Assembly: GCF_947497005.1 (NCBI RefSeq)
Contig: NZ_CANMFF010000007.1
Span: forward strand, 210,659-274,658
Source of the DNA: an uncultured Ruegeria sp.
GTDB lineage: Bacteria > Pseudomonadota > Alphaproteobacteria > Rhodobacterales > Rhodobacteraceae
DNA length: 64,000 bases
Direction: 5' to 3'
The notes under the pieces were generated by a model, which saw only the letters and a list, made by a program, of their open reading frames with translations, did not search any database and was not told the DNA's origin. The position numbers and the translations under genes were made by a program. Shown here piece by piece: positions 1 through 10,272 of this stretch. Each line of letters begins with the position of its first letter. Position 1 is the stretch's first letter.

Positions 1-795
<795 letters not shown>

Positions 796-810
796 ATACT
801 CCCGCCTCTG

Positions 811-871
811 AAATCGCTATTGAAAAGCGATTTCCAGCGTTGGGCATGGCGCCACGCCATGGGCGTGGCGC
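811..871 (+). terminator. Two hairpins downstream of ald
   Basis: Two perfect inverted repeats follow the ald stop. The first has arms AAATCGCT and AGCGATTT (811-833, 7-nt loop). The second has 10-bp arms GCGCCACGCC and GGCGTGGCGC around a 3-nt loop (849-871). Neither has a proper T-run on the + strand, so they may be RNA-stabilising or Rho-assisted rather than classical terminators. Confidence 0.5.
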
Positions 872-908
872 GGTCGGTTCTAAAAGGACGGTTTGAACAA
901 AGTAAAGG

Positions 909-930
909 GCACCGCGCCTCAGCGCGGTGC
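909..930 (-). terminator. Terminator hairpin of the mscS-type gene
   Basis: A perfect 9-bp stem (GCACCGCGC and GCGCGGTGC, 4-nt loop). Read on the - strand it is followed by CC and a T-rich stretch (TTTACTTTG). It lies about 55 bases past the stop of the leftward channel gene and fits an intrinsic terminator for it. Confidence 0.6.
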
Positions 931-983
931 TCGGCCCAACGGAAGGAGGGCATTTCGAATGCCCGATCGACGGGCGGGAACCT

Positions 984-1796
984 TCACCCCTGTTTCTGGA
1001 TTTCCACCGAATGCGGATAAGGGATCGAGATATTTTTGTCGTCAAAGGCTTCCTTGATCGTTTTCGTAAGCTCAAATTTGACGTCCCAGTAGTCTGGCGC
1101 CGAGCACCATAGACGCGCCGTCAGATCCACCGAGCTGTCGCCCAGATTCGTCACCCGCACCCACGGCTCGGGATCGCTGTGGATCCGGCTGTCGGCTTTG
1201 GCCACATCCAGAATAGTCTGCATGGCCTTGTCGGCGCTGTCGCCATAGTCGATACCGAACACGAGATCGACGCGGCGCGTGTCATGGGCAGAATAGTTTG
1301 TAATGATCGAACCCCACGACTGACCGTTCGGGACAATGATCTGCACGTTGTCTGGCGTTACCAACTCGGTCGTGAACAGGTTCAGGTCCTTTACGGTACC
1401 CGACGTGCCACCAATATCTACATATTGGCCCAGCTTGTAGGGCCGGAACACCACCAGCATCACACCGGCTGCCAGATCGCTGAGTGTACCTTGCAGCGCC
1501 AGACCAATGGCCAGAGACGCGGCACCCAAAACGGCGACGATACTGGTGGCTTCGATCCCGAAGATTCCCAGGACGGCAACCAGAACCATGACCAGAATGA
1601 CCCATTTGACCAGGCTCGCCACAAAGTTCCCTAGTGTGGGATCAATATGCGGTGTCGAATTGATCCGACGGCGCACCATGCCACCGATTGCCCCAGCCAC
1701 AATCCAGCCCAGGATCAGAACGACAAGCGCCTTGACCGCATTCATGATCAGCGGGGCATATGCTCCCACCTGTGTAACGACCTCATCCACGCGCAT
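984..1796 (-). CDS. Small-conductance mechanosensitive channel (MscS family)
   Basis: A 270-residue inner-membrane channel of the short MscS type that releases solutes on hypo-osmotic shock. The protein has an N-terminal hydrophobic helix (residues about 15-38), two more membrane segments (about 60-110), then the pore-lining Gly/Ala-rich helix with GAASLAIGLALQGTLSDLAAG. The beta-domain follows with the typical phrase RPYKLGQYVDIGGTSGTVKDL, and then the mixed alpha/beta cytoplasmic domain. Length and order match E. coli MscS. It is a single gene with its own terminator-like hairpin and a 19-bp palindrome just upstream of the start. Confidence 0.95.
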   Translation of the reverse strand: MRVDEVVTQVGAYAPLIMNAVKALVVLILGWIVAGAIGGMVRRRINSTPHIDPTLGNFVASLVKWVILVMVLVAVLGIFGIEATSIVAVLGAASLAIGLALQGTLSDLAAGVMLVVFRPYKLGQYVDIGGTSGTVKDLNLFTTELVTPDNVQIIVPNGQSWGSIITNYSAHDTRRVDLVFGIDYGDSADKAMQTILDVAKADSRIHSDPEPWVRVTNLGDSSVDLTARLWCSAPDYWDVKFELTKTIKEAFDDKNISIPYPHSVEIQKQG

Positions 1797-1816
1797 CTCC
1801 TTTCAACAGCAAGAAA

Positions 1817-1835
1817 CCCGCGAAATTTTCGCGGG
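1817..1835. promoter_or_regulatory. 19-bp palindrome upstream of the MscS gene
   Basis: Arms CCCGCGAAA and TTTCGCGGG flank a single central T. It sits 21 bases before the leftward MscS start, in the divergent region shared with the GST gene. It could be an operator or a 5'-UTR hairpin; nothing further identifies the binding factor. Confidence 0.35.
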
Positions 1836-2005
1836 GGTCGGCGAATTGTGAGGCAAGATTGCCTGCGGGTCTAGGTGCGAGTTTCGGTGGTTTTCCCCGT
1901 TGTTCGCCAGAAAACATGGCCTGACCGGAAATGCACATCCCAAGGGGCTTACATGACCACGGATTGATCCCTAGCTTTGACGGGACATCGAAACAGGAGC
2001 TTTCA

Positions 2006-2704
2006 ATGCTGGATACCAAACCCCATCCGATCATGGCCCGCTGGCCCGCGCAATCCCCGGATAAGATCCAACTCTACTCCTATCCGACCCCGAACGGCGT
2101 CAAAGCGTCGATCATGCTTGAAGAAACCGGCCTGCCCTATGAGGCTCATCTGGTGACGCTTGCGGATGCGGATGTCAAAAGCCCCGAGTTTCTGTCACTG
2201 AATCCAAATAACAAAATCCCTGCTATCGTCGATCCCGATGGTCCGGACGGTGAACCGCTTGCCCTGTTCGAAAGCGGTGCAATACTTCTGTACCTGGCCG
2301 AGAAGTCGGGCAGGTTCCTGGGACAAAGCGCAGCAGACAAGCATCGCATTACCCAGTGGCTGATGTTCCAAATGGGCGGGGTGGGGCCAATGTTTGGCCA
2401 GCTGGGATTTTTCTACAAATTCGCTGGCAGCGAGATCGACGACCCTCGCCCGCGCGAACGGTATATCAACGAGGCCCAGCGTCTGCTGAACGTGGTCAAC
2501 ACGCAACTGGACGGGCAGGATTGGATCGCAGGCGAGTATTCCATTGCGGATATCGCCCTTGCTCCGTGGCTGAACGCATTGGAATTCTATGGCGCGAAAG
2601 AGGTTGTAGGTTGGGACGACTACGCTAACGTCGTCGCTTATGTTGACCGTTTCATGCAGCGCCCGGCTGTTCAGCGCGGCAAGAACATACCTGCGCGCGC
2701 TTAA
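2006..2704 (+). CDS. Glutathione S-transferase family protein (YfcG/Ure2-like)
   Basis: A cytosolic GST-fold protein of 232 residues. The N-terminal thioredoxin-like domain starts IQLYSYPTPNGVKASIMLEE, where the ASN-type motif (TPNGVK) replaces the classical Tyr/Ser. The PNNKIPAIVDPDG cis-proline loop and the ESGAILLYLAEK glutathione-gamma-Glu-binding motif follow. The helical C-terminal domain contains YSIADIALAPWL. These features match the Nu/YfcG class that uses glutathione for disulfide-bond reductase activity. The start at 2006 is preferred over an upstream in-frame ATG at 1931 because it has an AGGAG Shine-Dalgarno at good spacing. The T6 run after GGTACC/GGCACC pairing near 2720-2740 may terminate it. 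Confidence 0.93.
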   Translation: MLDTKPHPIMARWPAQSPDKIQLYSYPTPNGVKASIMLEETGLPYEAHLVTLADADVKSPEFLSLNPNNKIPAIVDPDGPDGEPLALFESGAILLYLAEKSGRFLGQSAADKHRITQWLMFQMGGVGPMFGQLGFFYKFAGSEIDDPRPRERYINEAQRLLNVVNTQLDGQDWIAGEYSIADIALAPWLNALEFYGAKEVVGWDDYANVVAYVDRFMQRPAVQRGKNIPARA

Positions 2705-2752
2705 ACGGTATCGCACTGGAAGGGTACCGAAACAGGCACCTTTTTTCACAGC

Positions 2753-3199
2753 TTAGCCCGGCAGCGTGCCGGTCAGCACGTATCGCAGGATTTCGACCAC
2801 CTGCGCGGGCTCCTCGGCTACGGCCAGCGCCGCGGCATCAACTTCTTTCAACGCGTGCTGATGGTCGGGGCCGTGCAGCACAATGATGGATTTTCCCAGC
2901 GCTGCGGCATATCCCGCGTCAAAAGCTGCGTTCCACTGTTTGTACTTGTCCCCGAACCGGACAACGACCACATCGGCATCCGCGATGCCTTTGCGGGTCC
3001 GGATCGCGTTGACCATGGCACCCTTGTGGTCGTGCCAGTATTTGTTCGGTTCAGCCCCCAGAATGGTAACGCCGCAATCGTCGCTGGCGGCGTGATCCGT
3101 GACAGGGCTGTCAAATGTGATGTCCAGCCCTTGAGCACCTTCGGTGATCTGCTCACGCCAGTCCGTGTGAATTTCGCCGGAAAGATAAACTTTCAACAT
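2753..3199 (-). CDS. YtoQ family protein
   Basis: A 148-residue protein with the characteristic start MLKVYLSGEIHTDWRE. It continues through GAEPNKYWHDHKGA and DADVVVVRFGDKYKQWNAAFDAGYA. The fold resembles the nucleoside 2-deoxyribosyltransferase/TIR-like alpha/beta family: an N-terminal SGEIH strand-loop, then an ADVVVVRFG strand and a D-x-G-Y-A-A-A-L helix. Family function is not established, so none is assigned beyond likely nucleotide or nucleoside handling. It is a single gene between GST (convergent) and the Hint-domain gene. Confidence 0.85.
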   Translation of the reverse strand: MLKVYLSGEIHTDWREQITEGAQGLDITFDSPVTDHAASDDCGVTILGAEPNKYWHDHKGAMVNAIRTRKGIADADVVVVRFGDKYKQWNAAFDAGYAAALGKSIIVLHGPDHQHALKEVDAAALAVAEEPAQVVEILRYVLTGTLPG

Positions 3200-3249
3200 C
3201 TCTTATCACCTTGCATTATGGAAAACCTGCGCAACAGGCTTTCGGCCCG

Positions 3250-4335
3250 TCATGCACATTCTGTTTCACCGGAGGTCAGCGTCAATCCCCGTTTCAATAT
3301 TTTACTGACCAGAAATCGCAGCTCGGACCCTTTTCGCGGAATCAGCGCCGCTGGAGCGGGGACATGGCCATCCTCCAGGATCGCAGGCAAAACCTGTCTG
3401 ATTTCGGCCTTCTGTGCCTCTGTAAGAGCCTGAACTGCCACGGGACCCGCATAAAAGCTTTCGGCGGGACATCCCTCGGCGCACAGCGCCTGATGGGATT
3501 CCATCAGAATGTGGTAGTATTCGATTTCCCGGATCGCCTCATCCAGAAAGACCCCGGGTACATCCAGCAGGTCCGTTGCCGCGATCAGCACATCGCGCGC
3601 GTCGAACATTTGCTGCGCCAACTCTGACGAAATCAGAATCCTGTGCTGTCTGGATACCACCAGGTCCTGACGTGGCAGCCCATCACCAAGCGCACCGGCG
3701 CTAATCCGTACCGGTCGCGTGTACGGTTGTTCGTCAAAGTCCCCGGATGTCCGCTTGTCGTGACCGATCCACGCGATTTTCTGCGCGCCCTGGTCCCGCG
3801 TTTGCAGAAAATCTCCGGGTTTCAGATCCTCGACTGGACGAGCCGTGCCATCCGGCAACGCGATCCGCATGCCTTTCGCAAAGCAAAGCTGGGCCACCAG
3901 ATCCACATGTTCGCGGGTGCCATCCGTTGACGTCCTTACCAACGGGCCGACCGTATAGGTCACACCCGGTGTCATCTGACCGTCAGAGAAAAACCCGATA
4001 TCGTCCCGCCCGATACCTGTACTGCCCTGAAACGCAGTGTCAAAAGCGTGTGCTGCATACAAGCGGAACGAACTGCCGTCGCTGCCGGTGACTTCGAAAT
4101 AGTGGTTCACGCCAACGAAATTGCGGGTGATACCCAGATCAGGATCAGCCGAATCCAGATTGACCAGATTGCCGATCTCGGTATTCGGCGCCACATCGTT
4201 GATGAAGTTATCATCATCGGTGATGGTGATATTATCGATGCCGTTACCTTTGATGTATTCAAAGGTGTTCCCGGTTGCGATCGGGCCTGATAAATCCTCG
4301 CCCACCCGATAGACTGTGAACGTGGTGGTAACCAT
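3250..4335 (-). CDS. Hint (Hedgehog/intein) domain protein
   Basis: A 361-residue protein of the Hint_2 family common in Rhodobacteraceae. The N-terminal 150 residues are acidic and beta-rich (repeated Asp/Gly/Thr), like secreted repeat proteins. The Hint fold starts at the Cys of CFAKGMRIALPDGTARPVEDL and continues with GDFLQTRD, WIGHDKR, DLVVSRQHRILI and ALCAEGCPAES. The ATG at 4335 has a GGAG seven bases upstream; an in-frame TTG four codons earlier is less likely. In this family the domain may self-cleave or cross-link, but activity here is unknown. There is no classical signal peptide, so if exported it would need a non-Sec route (inference). Confidence 0.88.
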   Translation of the reverse strand: MVTTTFTVYRVGEDLSGPIATGNTFEYIKGNGIDNITITDDDNFINDVAPNTEIGNLVNLDSADPDLGITRNFVGVNHYFEVTGSDGSSFRLYAAHAFDTAFQGSTGIGRDDIGFFSDGQMTPGVTYTVGPLVRTSTDGTREHVDLVAQLCFAKGMRIALPDGTARPVEDLKPGDFLQTRDQGAQKIAWIGHDKRTSGDFDEQPYTRPVRISAGALGDGLPRQDLVVSRQHRILISSELAQQMFDARDVLIAATDLLDVPGVFLDEAIREIEYYHILMESHQALCAEGCPAESFYAGPVAVQALTEAQKAEIRQVLPAILEDGHVPAPAALIPRKGSELRFLVSKILKRGLTLTSGETECA

Positions 4336-4464
4336 CAAACTCTCCAAAAGTTAATGACCGGTATCCAGCGTATCAGCAGCTGCGCAGCCGACTAACCGGA
4401 TCTCGGTCAAAATGTTGTTATTTCTAAAAAACTTACCAGAAACCATCAAAGGGGGCGGCGGCCG

Positions 4465-6861
4465 TCACCCCCGCAGAGTTCCGCCCGTGGCCTTGGTCAC
4501 CTTTGCGATGATCTTGTCGGCCACCGCCTCGATTTCCTTTTCCTTCAATGTCTGATCTGTCGGCTGCAAACGCACCGTGATGGCCAGTGATTTCTTGCCT
4601 TCGCCCAGACTTCCGCCAATGAATTCATCAAAGACACGCACGTCTTCGATCAGCGCCTTGTCGGCCCCGGCTGCGGCGTTGACCAGTGTCAGCGCCTCGA
4701 CGCCTTCATCCACGACAAAGGCAAAGTCGCGCTCGACAGCCTGCAGGTCGCGCAATTCAAGCGCGGCACGGGTCGCACCGGATTTGCGCGGCAGAGGCAC
4801 CTCGTCCGGCCAGATCGTAAACGCCATTGCTGGGCCTTTGATATCCATTGCCTGCAACACACGCGGGTGCAGTTCACCAAAGACGCCCAGCACCTTTTTC
4901 GGACCCAAACAAATCTTGCCATGACGACCCGGATGCCACCAGGCATCGCCGTCGCGTAGGATTTGCACCTTCGCTGGTGCTCCAATCGCAGCCAGAACAG
5001 CCTCGGCATCTGCCTTGGCGTCAAAGACGTCGACCGGACGCGAGGCTCCGTGCACGTCTTTGGGACCATTGCGGCCAACCAGAAGACCGGTGATCTGGGT
5101 CTTCTGGTCACCGGGCTCTCCATCATGGAACACCGGGCCAACTTCGAACAGGGCGAAATCGGTGTATCCACGCGCCTGATTGCGTGCCGCGGCCTGCAGC
5201 AGACCGGGCAGCAGATCCGGGCGCATGTGGCTCATTTCGGACGAGATCGGGTTTTCCAGTTGGGTCGTTTCGTTACCGCCCGCAAACAGAGCCGCCGAAG
5301 CCTGATCGATGAACGTATAGCTAACACATTCGTTGTACCCCAGCGCCGCACAGGTGCGGCGTGCCATGGACTGACGACGTTGAGTCGGCGTCATCACCGG
5401 CTTGGGAATGCCGTCTGTCACGCGCGGCAAAGGCTTGCCCTGCAGCTTGGTCAGTGAGGCAATCCGCGCCACTTCTTCCACCAGATCAGCCTCACCCATG
5501 ATGTCCGGGCGCCAGCTGGGAACGTGAGCCATCTCACCTTCCAGACGGAAACCCAGACGGGTCAGGGTCTGGCGTTGTTCGCTTTCGGGAATGTCCATCC
5601 CGACCAGAGACTGCACTCGTTCAGCATCCAGCTTGAAGGCCCGCGTGTGGTTCGGCGCTTTGCCCGCCTCGACTACTTTGGACGCTTCGCCGCCGCAGAT
5701 ATCCAGAATCAACTGGGTCGCATGCTCAAGCCCTTCCAGCGTGTATTCAGGGTCGACGCCGCGTTCGAACCGATACCGTGCGTCTGAATTGATCTTCAAC
5801 GCCCGACCCGTCAACGCGATCTGCACATGGTCCCAGAACGCGCTTTCCAGAAACACATTCACCGTATCCTCGGTACAACCGGTTTCCTGACCGCCCATGA
5901 CGCCTGCAATGGATTCCGCGCCTTTATCATCTGAAATCACCATCATGCCGGGCTGCAGGGTGTATTCTTTCTCATCCAGCGCCACCAGCTGTTCACCGCC
6001 TTTGGCGCGATGAACACGCAGGTTGCCCTGCACCTTGTCCGCGTCAAACACGTGCAGCGGGCGGTTATGGTCAAAGGTCATGTAGTTGGTGATGTCGACA
6101 AGCGCTGAAATCGGACGCAAACCAATGGCCTTCAACTGGTCCTGCAACCATTGCGGGCTGGGGCCGTTCTTAACGCCTTTGATCAGGCGACCGGTGAAAT
6201 GCGGGCAGCCATCCAGCGTATCCTCGTCAATCGATATTTTGATCGGGCTTTCGAAATCACCCGGGACCGGTACGTAATCGCGCTGCTTCAGAGTGCCGAC
6301 CCCGCGAGCCGCCAGATCGCGCGCGATGCCTTCGACACCCAGCGCATCGGGGCGGTTCGGGGTAATGGCAATCTCGATCATCGGATCGACCTTGGAAGGG
6401 TTGTTTTCGGCCAGCCAGTCAACAAATCTGTCACCCACCTCGCCCGAGGGCAGCTCGATGATGCCGTCATGCTCATCCGACAGTTCCAGCTCGCGCTCGG
6501 ACGCCATCATGCCAAAGCTCTCGACACCACGAATCTTGCCGACGCTGATGGTCAGGTCCAGGCCGGGAATATACATACCGGGCTTGCAGACAACGACAGT
6601 GATACCCTCGCGTGCGTTCGGCGCACCACAGATGATCTGCAACTCGCCCTCGTCCGTGTCCACCTTGCAGACGCGCAGCTTGTCGGCGTCGGGATGTTTC
6701 TCGGCATGTTTCACATAGCCCAACGTGAAATCCGCCAGCCGGTCCGCCGGATTCACGATCTCTTCGACCTCAAGGCCCAGATCAGTCAGCACCTCGGCAA
6801 TCTCGCCCACCGAAGCGTCGGTATCAAGGTGGTCTTTCAGCCAGGATAAAGTGAATTTCAT
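4465..6861 (-). CDS. pheT: Phenylalanine--tRNA ligase beta subunit
   Basis: The beta chain of the alpha2-beta2 enzyme that charges tRNA-Phe in the cytoplasm. At 798 residues it is full length. Recognisable parts in order: an N-terminal EMAPII-like tRNA-binding domain (about 40-150, GYVKHAEKHPDADKLRVCKV and ICGAPNAREG); the B3/B4 editing domain (PNRPDALGVEGIARDLA to MMVISDDKGAESIAGVMGG); the B5 domain; the catalytic-like core (NPISSEMSHMRPDLLPGLL); and the C-terminal FDX-ACB anticodon-binding domain (VERDFAFVVDEGVEA to the end). pheS lies 2.1 kb upstream on the same strand, separated by three unrelated genes instead of being adjacent as usual. Confidence 0.98.
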   Translation of the reverse strand: MKFTLSWLKDHLDTDASVGEIAEVLTDLGLEVEEIVNPADRLADFTLGYVKHAEKHPDADKLRVCKVDTDEGELQIICGAPNAREGITVVVCKPGMYIPGLDLTISVGKIRGVESFGMMASERELELSDEHDGIIELPSGEVGDRFVDWLAENNPSKVDPMIEIAITPNRPDALGVEGIARDLAARGVGTLKQRDYVPVPGDFESPIKISIDEDTLDGCPHFTGRLIKGVKNGPSPQWLQDQLKAIGLRPISALVDITNYMTFDHNRPLHVFDADKVQGNLRVHRAKGGEQLVALDEKEYTLQPGMMVISDDKGAESIAGVMGGQETGCTEDTVNVFLESAFWDHVQIALTGRALKINSDARYRFERGVDPEYTLEGLEHATQLILDICGGEASKVVEAGKAPNHTRAFKLDAERVQSLVGMDIPESEQRQTLTRLGFRLEGEMAHVPSWRPDIMGEADLVEEVARIASLTKLQGKPLPRVTDGIPKPVMTPTQRRQSMARRTCAALGYNECVSYTFIDQASAALFAGGNETTQLENPISSEMSHMRPDLLPGLLQAAARNQARGYTDFALFEVGPVFHDGEPGDQKTQITGLLVGRNGPKDVHGASRPVDVFDAKADAEAVLAAIGAPAKVQILRDGDAWWHPGRHGKICLGPKKVLGVFGELHPRVLQAMDIKGPAMAFTIWPDEVPLPRKSGATRAALELRDLQAVERDFAFVVDEGVEALTLVNAAAGADKALIEDVRVFDEFIGGSLGEGKKSLAITVRLQPTDQTLKEKEIEAVADKIIAKVTKATGGTLRG

Positions 6862-6949
6862 CGGTCGGTTTCCGCCAGTAAATCTCGGGTCAGATCGCGT
6901 TTACCGGATAATGCGCAGAGGGGAAAGAGGGTGCGTGGCGCCACTGCGG

Positions 6950-7357
6950 TTACTCTTCCGTCACAGTGTTGGAAACGCTGTCCGATCCGGCGAAAATCGC
7001 GAGAATACGCACGTTCCCGTCGCCGGTATTTTCACCTGCATGGGGCGAGCGAAACGCTTCGACCAACGCGTCGCCTTCCTTGTAGACCCGGACGCCGGCT
7101 GCCTCATAGTCAACGGTGATTTCACCTTCCAGAATATAAGCCGCCAGCGGCGCGTCATGGTGATGCAGACCGGTTTTCTGCCCCGGCTGCATGGTAACAA
7201 TAGCCATGGTGATCTGCGGCGTGCCACCTGGATATTCCAACGCCTCGCCAATGACCGAGGTTTCAGTCTGCAACAGCACCTCAACCGACGGATATGTATC
7301 GCGGGCAAAGACCGGGGCAGACGTCAGCATCAGGGCAATGGACAGAAAAAGCTTCAT
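6950..7357 (-). CDS. Periplasmic cupin-domain protein
   Basis: A 135-residue single-domain cupin. An N-terminal signal peptide (MKLFLSIALMLTSAPVFA) predicts export to the periplasm. The cupin metal motif is PGQKTGLHHHDAPLAAYILEGEITV, with three consecutive His and the downstream ILEGE turn. The second motif is in SPHAGENTGD. The substrate is unknown; small exported cupins of this type are often annotated only as cupin_2. It lies between the esterase gene and pheT, all on the - strand, and could be read through from pheS. Confidence 0.85.
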   Translation of the reverse strand: MKLFLSIALMLTSAPVFARDTYPSVEVLLQTETSVIGEALEYPGGTPQITMAIVTMQPGQKTGLHHHDAPLAAYILEGEITVDYEAAGVRVYKEGDALVEAFRSPHAGENTGDGNVRILAIFAGSDSVSNTVTEE

Positions 7358-7406
7358 CGGAAAGGTCCTTCGTCAGATGGTCGGGCTTGACGCGTGCAGT
7401 CATATA

Positions 7407-8213
7407 TCACGGATAGGCCGGTGTCCGCCCCAGTAATTCATCCAGTTGCCACCCGATCCAGCCATGCGGAATGAAGTGCCCGCCCGGATGGGTATCCAGC
7501 ACCACCTGCCCCTGCGCGCAATCACTCCATTCCACACGGCTGAGCGTCAGGATTGGCACCACGCTCCACTCGCCGCGTGGAATGGCGGTTTGGCAGTCGT
7601 ATTTCTCGCGCCACAGCGCCACCGGATAGGTCGTATCCCCTTCCGCGCCAAAGGGGAAATCCATCACCGTATCGCCAAGACCATGCACATGACGCACCTC
7701 GCGCGGGGCTTCGGGGCAGTTTTCGGTCTGACGAATGGTTCCAGCCACACCCAGCAGCGCGGCGATATCGTCACCAGACTCGCAAGCAAATCGCCACGCC
7801 ATCGCACCACCAAAGGAATAGCCCGAGACATAGATGCGATCCCGGTCAATCGGATAGCGTTTCGCTACATCTTCAAGTACCCGATCCGCAAAGAGTACAT
7901 CGCTCGTATCCGAGGTCCAGAAATCCCAGCTTTTGCCCAACCCGTTCGGGGCCACCAGCAACACGCCGCGCAGCTTGGTCGCCCCCGCGATGCGCTCATG
8001 CTTCACCACGACAGTCCCCTGACGCGCCCAGCCGTGAAAATGCAGCAACACCGGCAAGTGTGTTTCACCATCCCAGCCGTCGGGTTCCAGAACGTGGTAT
8101 GAACGGTCGCCAACCTGACAGGCGGTATCGCCATGGCAATCGGAATTCCAGGCCCCCATCGCTAAGGTGGGCGAAGCGGTCAGCAAGAGAAGGCAGAGCA
8201 GTCGGCAAATCAT
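7407..8213 (-). CDS. Exported alpha/beta-hydrolase, PHB-depolymerase/LpqC-like esterase
   Basis: A 268-residue secreted serine hydrolase. It begins with a signal peptide (about 18 residues, MICRLLCLLLLTASPTLA). The oxyanion region LLHFHGW follows, then the nucleophile elbow GYSFGGAMAW, the acid residue in HVHGLGDTVMDF and the catalytic His in HPGGHFIPHGW. This is the order and spacing of polyhydroxybutyrate-depolymerase/feruloyl-esterase-like enzymes. Paired Cys residues (CHGDTAC near the N-terminus) suggest a periplasmic or extracellular fold with disulfides. The natural substrate cannot be told from sequence. It lies in a run of - strand genes between pheS and pheT. Confidence 0.85.
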   Translation of the reverse strand: MICRLLCLLLLTASPTLAMGAWNSDCHGDTACQVGDRSYHVLEPDGWDGETHLPVLLHFHGWARQGTVVVKHERIAGATKLRGVLLVAPNGLGKSWDFWTSDTSDVLFADRVLEDVAKRYPIDRDRIYVSGYSFGGAMAWRFACESGDDIAALLGVAGTIRQTENCPEAPREVRHVHGLGDTVMDFPFGAEGDTTYPVALWREKYDCQTAIPRGEWSVVPILTLSRVEWSDCAQGQVVLDTHPGGHFIPHGWIGWQLDELLGRTPAYP

Positions 8214-8405
8214 CTGCCGAACCCTAGCGAGCTTGCGTCCGCTGTCACGTCACAACCCCGTGGGGACCTGTAACAAGCCGTGCTGTCTCCAGACTGCGGG
8301 ATGGCGATCCTCGGGCAGTAGTAGGCAGTTTATACTGGCCAAATTCGCGCGCTGTTCAAACGTCGCGCTGGTGGAGACAAATCGCCAGCTCGTGCGGGCG
8401 AGACA

Positions 8406-8984
8406 TCAAGCGAAAAGCTTGAAAACAATCTGAAATAGGTAAGCAACTCCAAAAAACATGAGAGCGGCTATCAATGTGTTGATCCACCATGAAAAGCGAC
8501 GAACTGTCCAAAATGGAACTTCGTTTCCCATGCACTCAGCACATTTAACAGATGCGACAAAGGCCGCCCGTTGGTTTAGGTATACGCAATCGACAATAAC
8601 CAGCTCACGAGGAGCCATTTGCGGTATGGTGACCAAGCAATGGCCTTTTTCGACATTTTTGTATTCGACATTTCGCGGTTGCCAAACTGAGATGTCTGCT
8701 GGAAAATCCGACAATACAAACTCCACGTTTGTAGCGGGCTTACTTCCAACATTCTGGAGAAAAAACTTTTCAGTATAGATCTCAGTGTGGTTGCCGTTGC
8801 TGGTGTCATCTTCCGTTGGCACAGAAATGACATTGCGGGAGTTATTGGCGCGCCCATAAATCAGTTTCACGCGCGGCCTAAACAAGAATAGCACGCAAGC
8901 GGCCAACAGCGTGAAAGCTAGCCCGATTAGTTCGTCGTGAATTGGATCAAAAGTCGCCCAAATTGACGAAGCTACTTCAATCAC
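8406..8984 (-). CDS. Hypothetical membrane protein, two membrane segments, low GC
   Basis: I do not recognise this 192-residue protein. It has one hydrophobic helix near residues 18-37 ([17 protein letters not shown]) and one at the C-terminus (about 166-190, [17 protein letters not shown]). A predicted extracytoplasmic or cytosolic domain between them contains [22 protein letters not shown], an immunoglobulin-like beta-sandwich pattern. The GTG start overlaps the pheS stop (GTGA), implying translational coupling to pheS. Codon use is clearly more AT-rich than in all its neighbours, which suggests recent acquisition into the pheS-pheT interval. About 190 bases without a gene follow before the esterase. 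Confidence 0.7.
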   Translation of the reverse strand: MIEVASSIWATFDPIHDELIGLAFTLLAACVLFLFRPRVKLIYGRANNSRNVISVPTEDDTSNGNHTEIYTEKFFLQNVGSKPATNVEFVLSDFPADISVWQPRNVEYKNVEKGHCLVTIPQMAPRELVIVDCVYLNQRAAFVASVKCAECMGNEVPFWTVRRFSWWINTLIAALMFFGVAYLFQIVFKLFA

Positions 8985-10054
8985 CGCGACAAACCACCAT
9001 GCAAGTTCGGCATATCCAGCGCCGCGAACCCATAATGACGCAGCCAGCGCAGATCGGAATCAAAGAACGCCCGCAAATCAGGAATACCGTATTTCAGCAT
9101 CGCCAGACGGTCGATCCCGATGCCAAAGGCAAAGCCCTGATAGACATCGGGATCGATGCCACCGGCAGCGATCACCTTGGGGTGGACCATGCCCGAGCCC
9201 AGAATCTCCATCCAGTCGTCGCCTTCTCCGATCTTCAGCTGACCGTTATCCCAGGAACAGCGGATATCGACCTCGGCCGACGGCTCGGTGAAGGGGAAGT
9301 GCGACGCGCGGAAGCGCAGTTCGACATCGTCGACCTCGAAGAACGCCTTCACGAACTCTTCCAGAACCCATTTCAGATTCGCCATCGAGATGTCCTTGTC
9401 GATGGCAAGCCCTTCGACCTGATGGAACATCGGCGTGTGGGTCTGGTCGTAATCGGCGCGATAAACACCGCCCGGACAAATGATGCGGATCGGCGCGCCC
9501 TGCAGCTCCATCGAGCGGATCTGAACCGGCGAAGTATGGGTGCGCAGCACGTGCGGCGGGCGATTGTCGCCCTCGGCGCGGTGCATATAGAACGTGTCCA
9601 TCTCGGCCCGCGCGGGGTGGTGGCCGGGGATGTTAAGGGCGTCAAAGTTGTGCCAGTCGGTCTCGATACGTGGCCCTTCAGCCACCGAGAAACCCAGTTC
9701 GGCAAAGATCGCTGTCAGTTCCTCGGTCGCCTGACTGACCGGGTGGATCGAGCCATGACCGCGCGCGCGGGTCGGCAGCGTAACATCCAGCCATTCGGTG
9801 CGCAGACGTTCATCCAGTGCGGCATCAGCCAGCCCGGCCTTCTTGGCGGACAGGGCCGAGTTGATCTCGTCCTTCAGGGCGTTCAACGCGGGGCCAGCAA
9901 CCTGACGTTCTTCGGGCGTCATCTTGCCCAGCTCGCGCATCTTCAGCGCGACCTCGCCTTTTTTACCCACGGCGGCGACACGGATCGCCTCGAGCGCGTT
10001 TTCGTCACCCGCTTCGGCGATCTGTCCCAGATATTTTGCCTTGAGATCGTCCAT
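8981..10054 (-). CDS. pheS: Phenylalanine--tRNA ligase alpha subunit
   Basis: The catalytic alpha chain of phenylalanyl-tRNA synthetase. At 357 residues it is standard length. The N-terminal coiled coil spans about 1-90. Class II motif 1 is [19 protein letters not shown]. Motif 2 covers [10 protein letters not shown] and [16 protein letters not shown], and motif 3 is [18 protein letters not shown]. It is transcribed leftward as the first gene of a block that ends with pheT. Its TGA stop overlaps the GTG start of a foreign-looking membrane gene. About 630 bases upstream are without an intact gene, so the promoter lies there. Confidence 0.98.
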   Translation of the reverse strand: MDDLKAKYLGQIAEAGDENALEAIRVAAVGKKGEVALKMRELGKMTPEERQVAGPALNALKDEINSALSAKKAGLADAALDERLRTEWLDVTLPTRARGHGSIHPVSQATEELTAIFAELGFSVAEGPRIETDWHNFDALNIPGHHPARAEMDTFYMHRAEGDNRPPHVLRTHTSPVQIRSMELQGAPIRIICPGGVYRADYDQTHTPMFHQVEGLAIDKDISMANLKWVLEEFVKAFFEVDDVELRFRASHFPFTEPSAEVDIRCSWDNGQLKIGEGDDWMEILGSGMVHPKVIAAGGIDPDVYQGFAFGIGIDRLAMLKYGIPDLRAFFDSDLRWLRHYGFAALDMPNLHGGLSR

Positions 10055-10272
10055 GACGCTTCCTGACCCTGGCCTCTGACTGCTGTTTGGGACCTGCTAT
10101 CACAGCAGACCGTGAAAGCAAGAGGGCGCGCGGCAGAACCGTATGCCTCCGGGTGGGATCGCAGTTAGGGAAACAACGCCGGCAATTCTTCTTCGGTGCC
10201 TGAACCCAACCCGGCCGGGCATCCCTAACCACGTCGCAGGCGTCTTGTGTCACGGATGTGCCATTGACCAGA

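Noticed and set aside
8942..10066. 374-residue + strand open frame
   Set aside because: Antisense to pheS.
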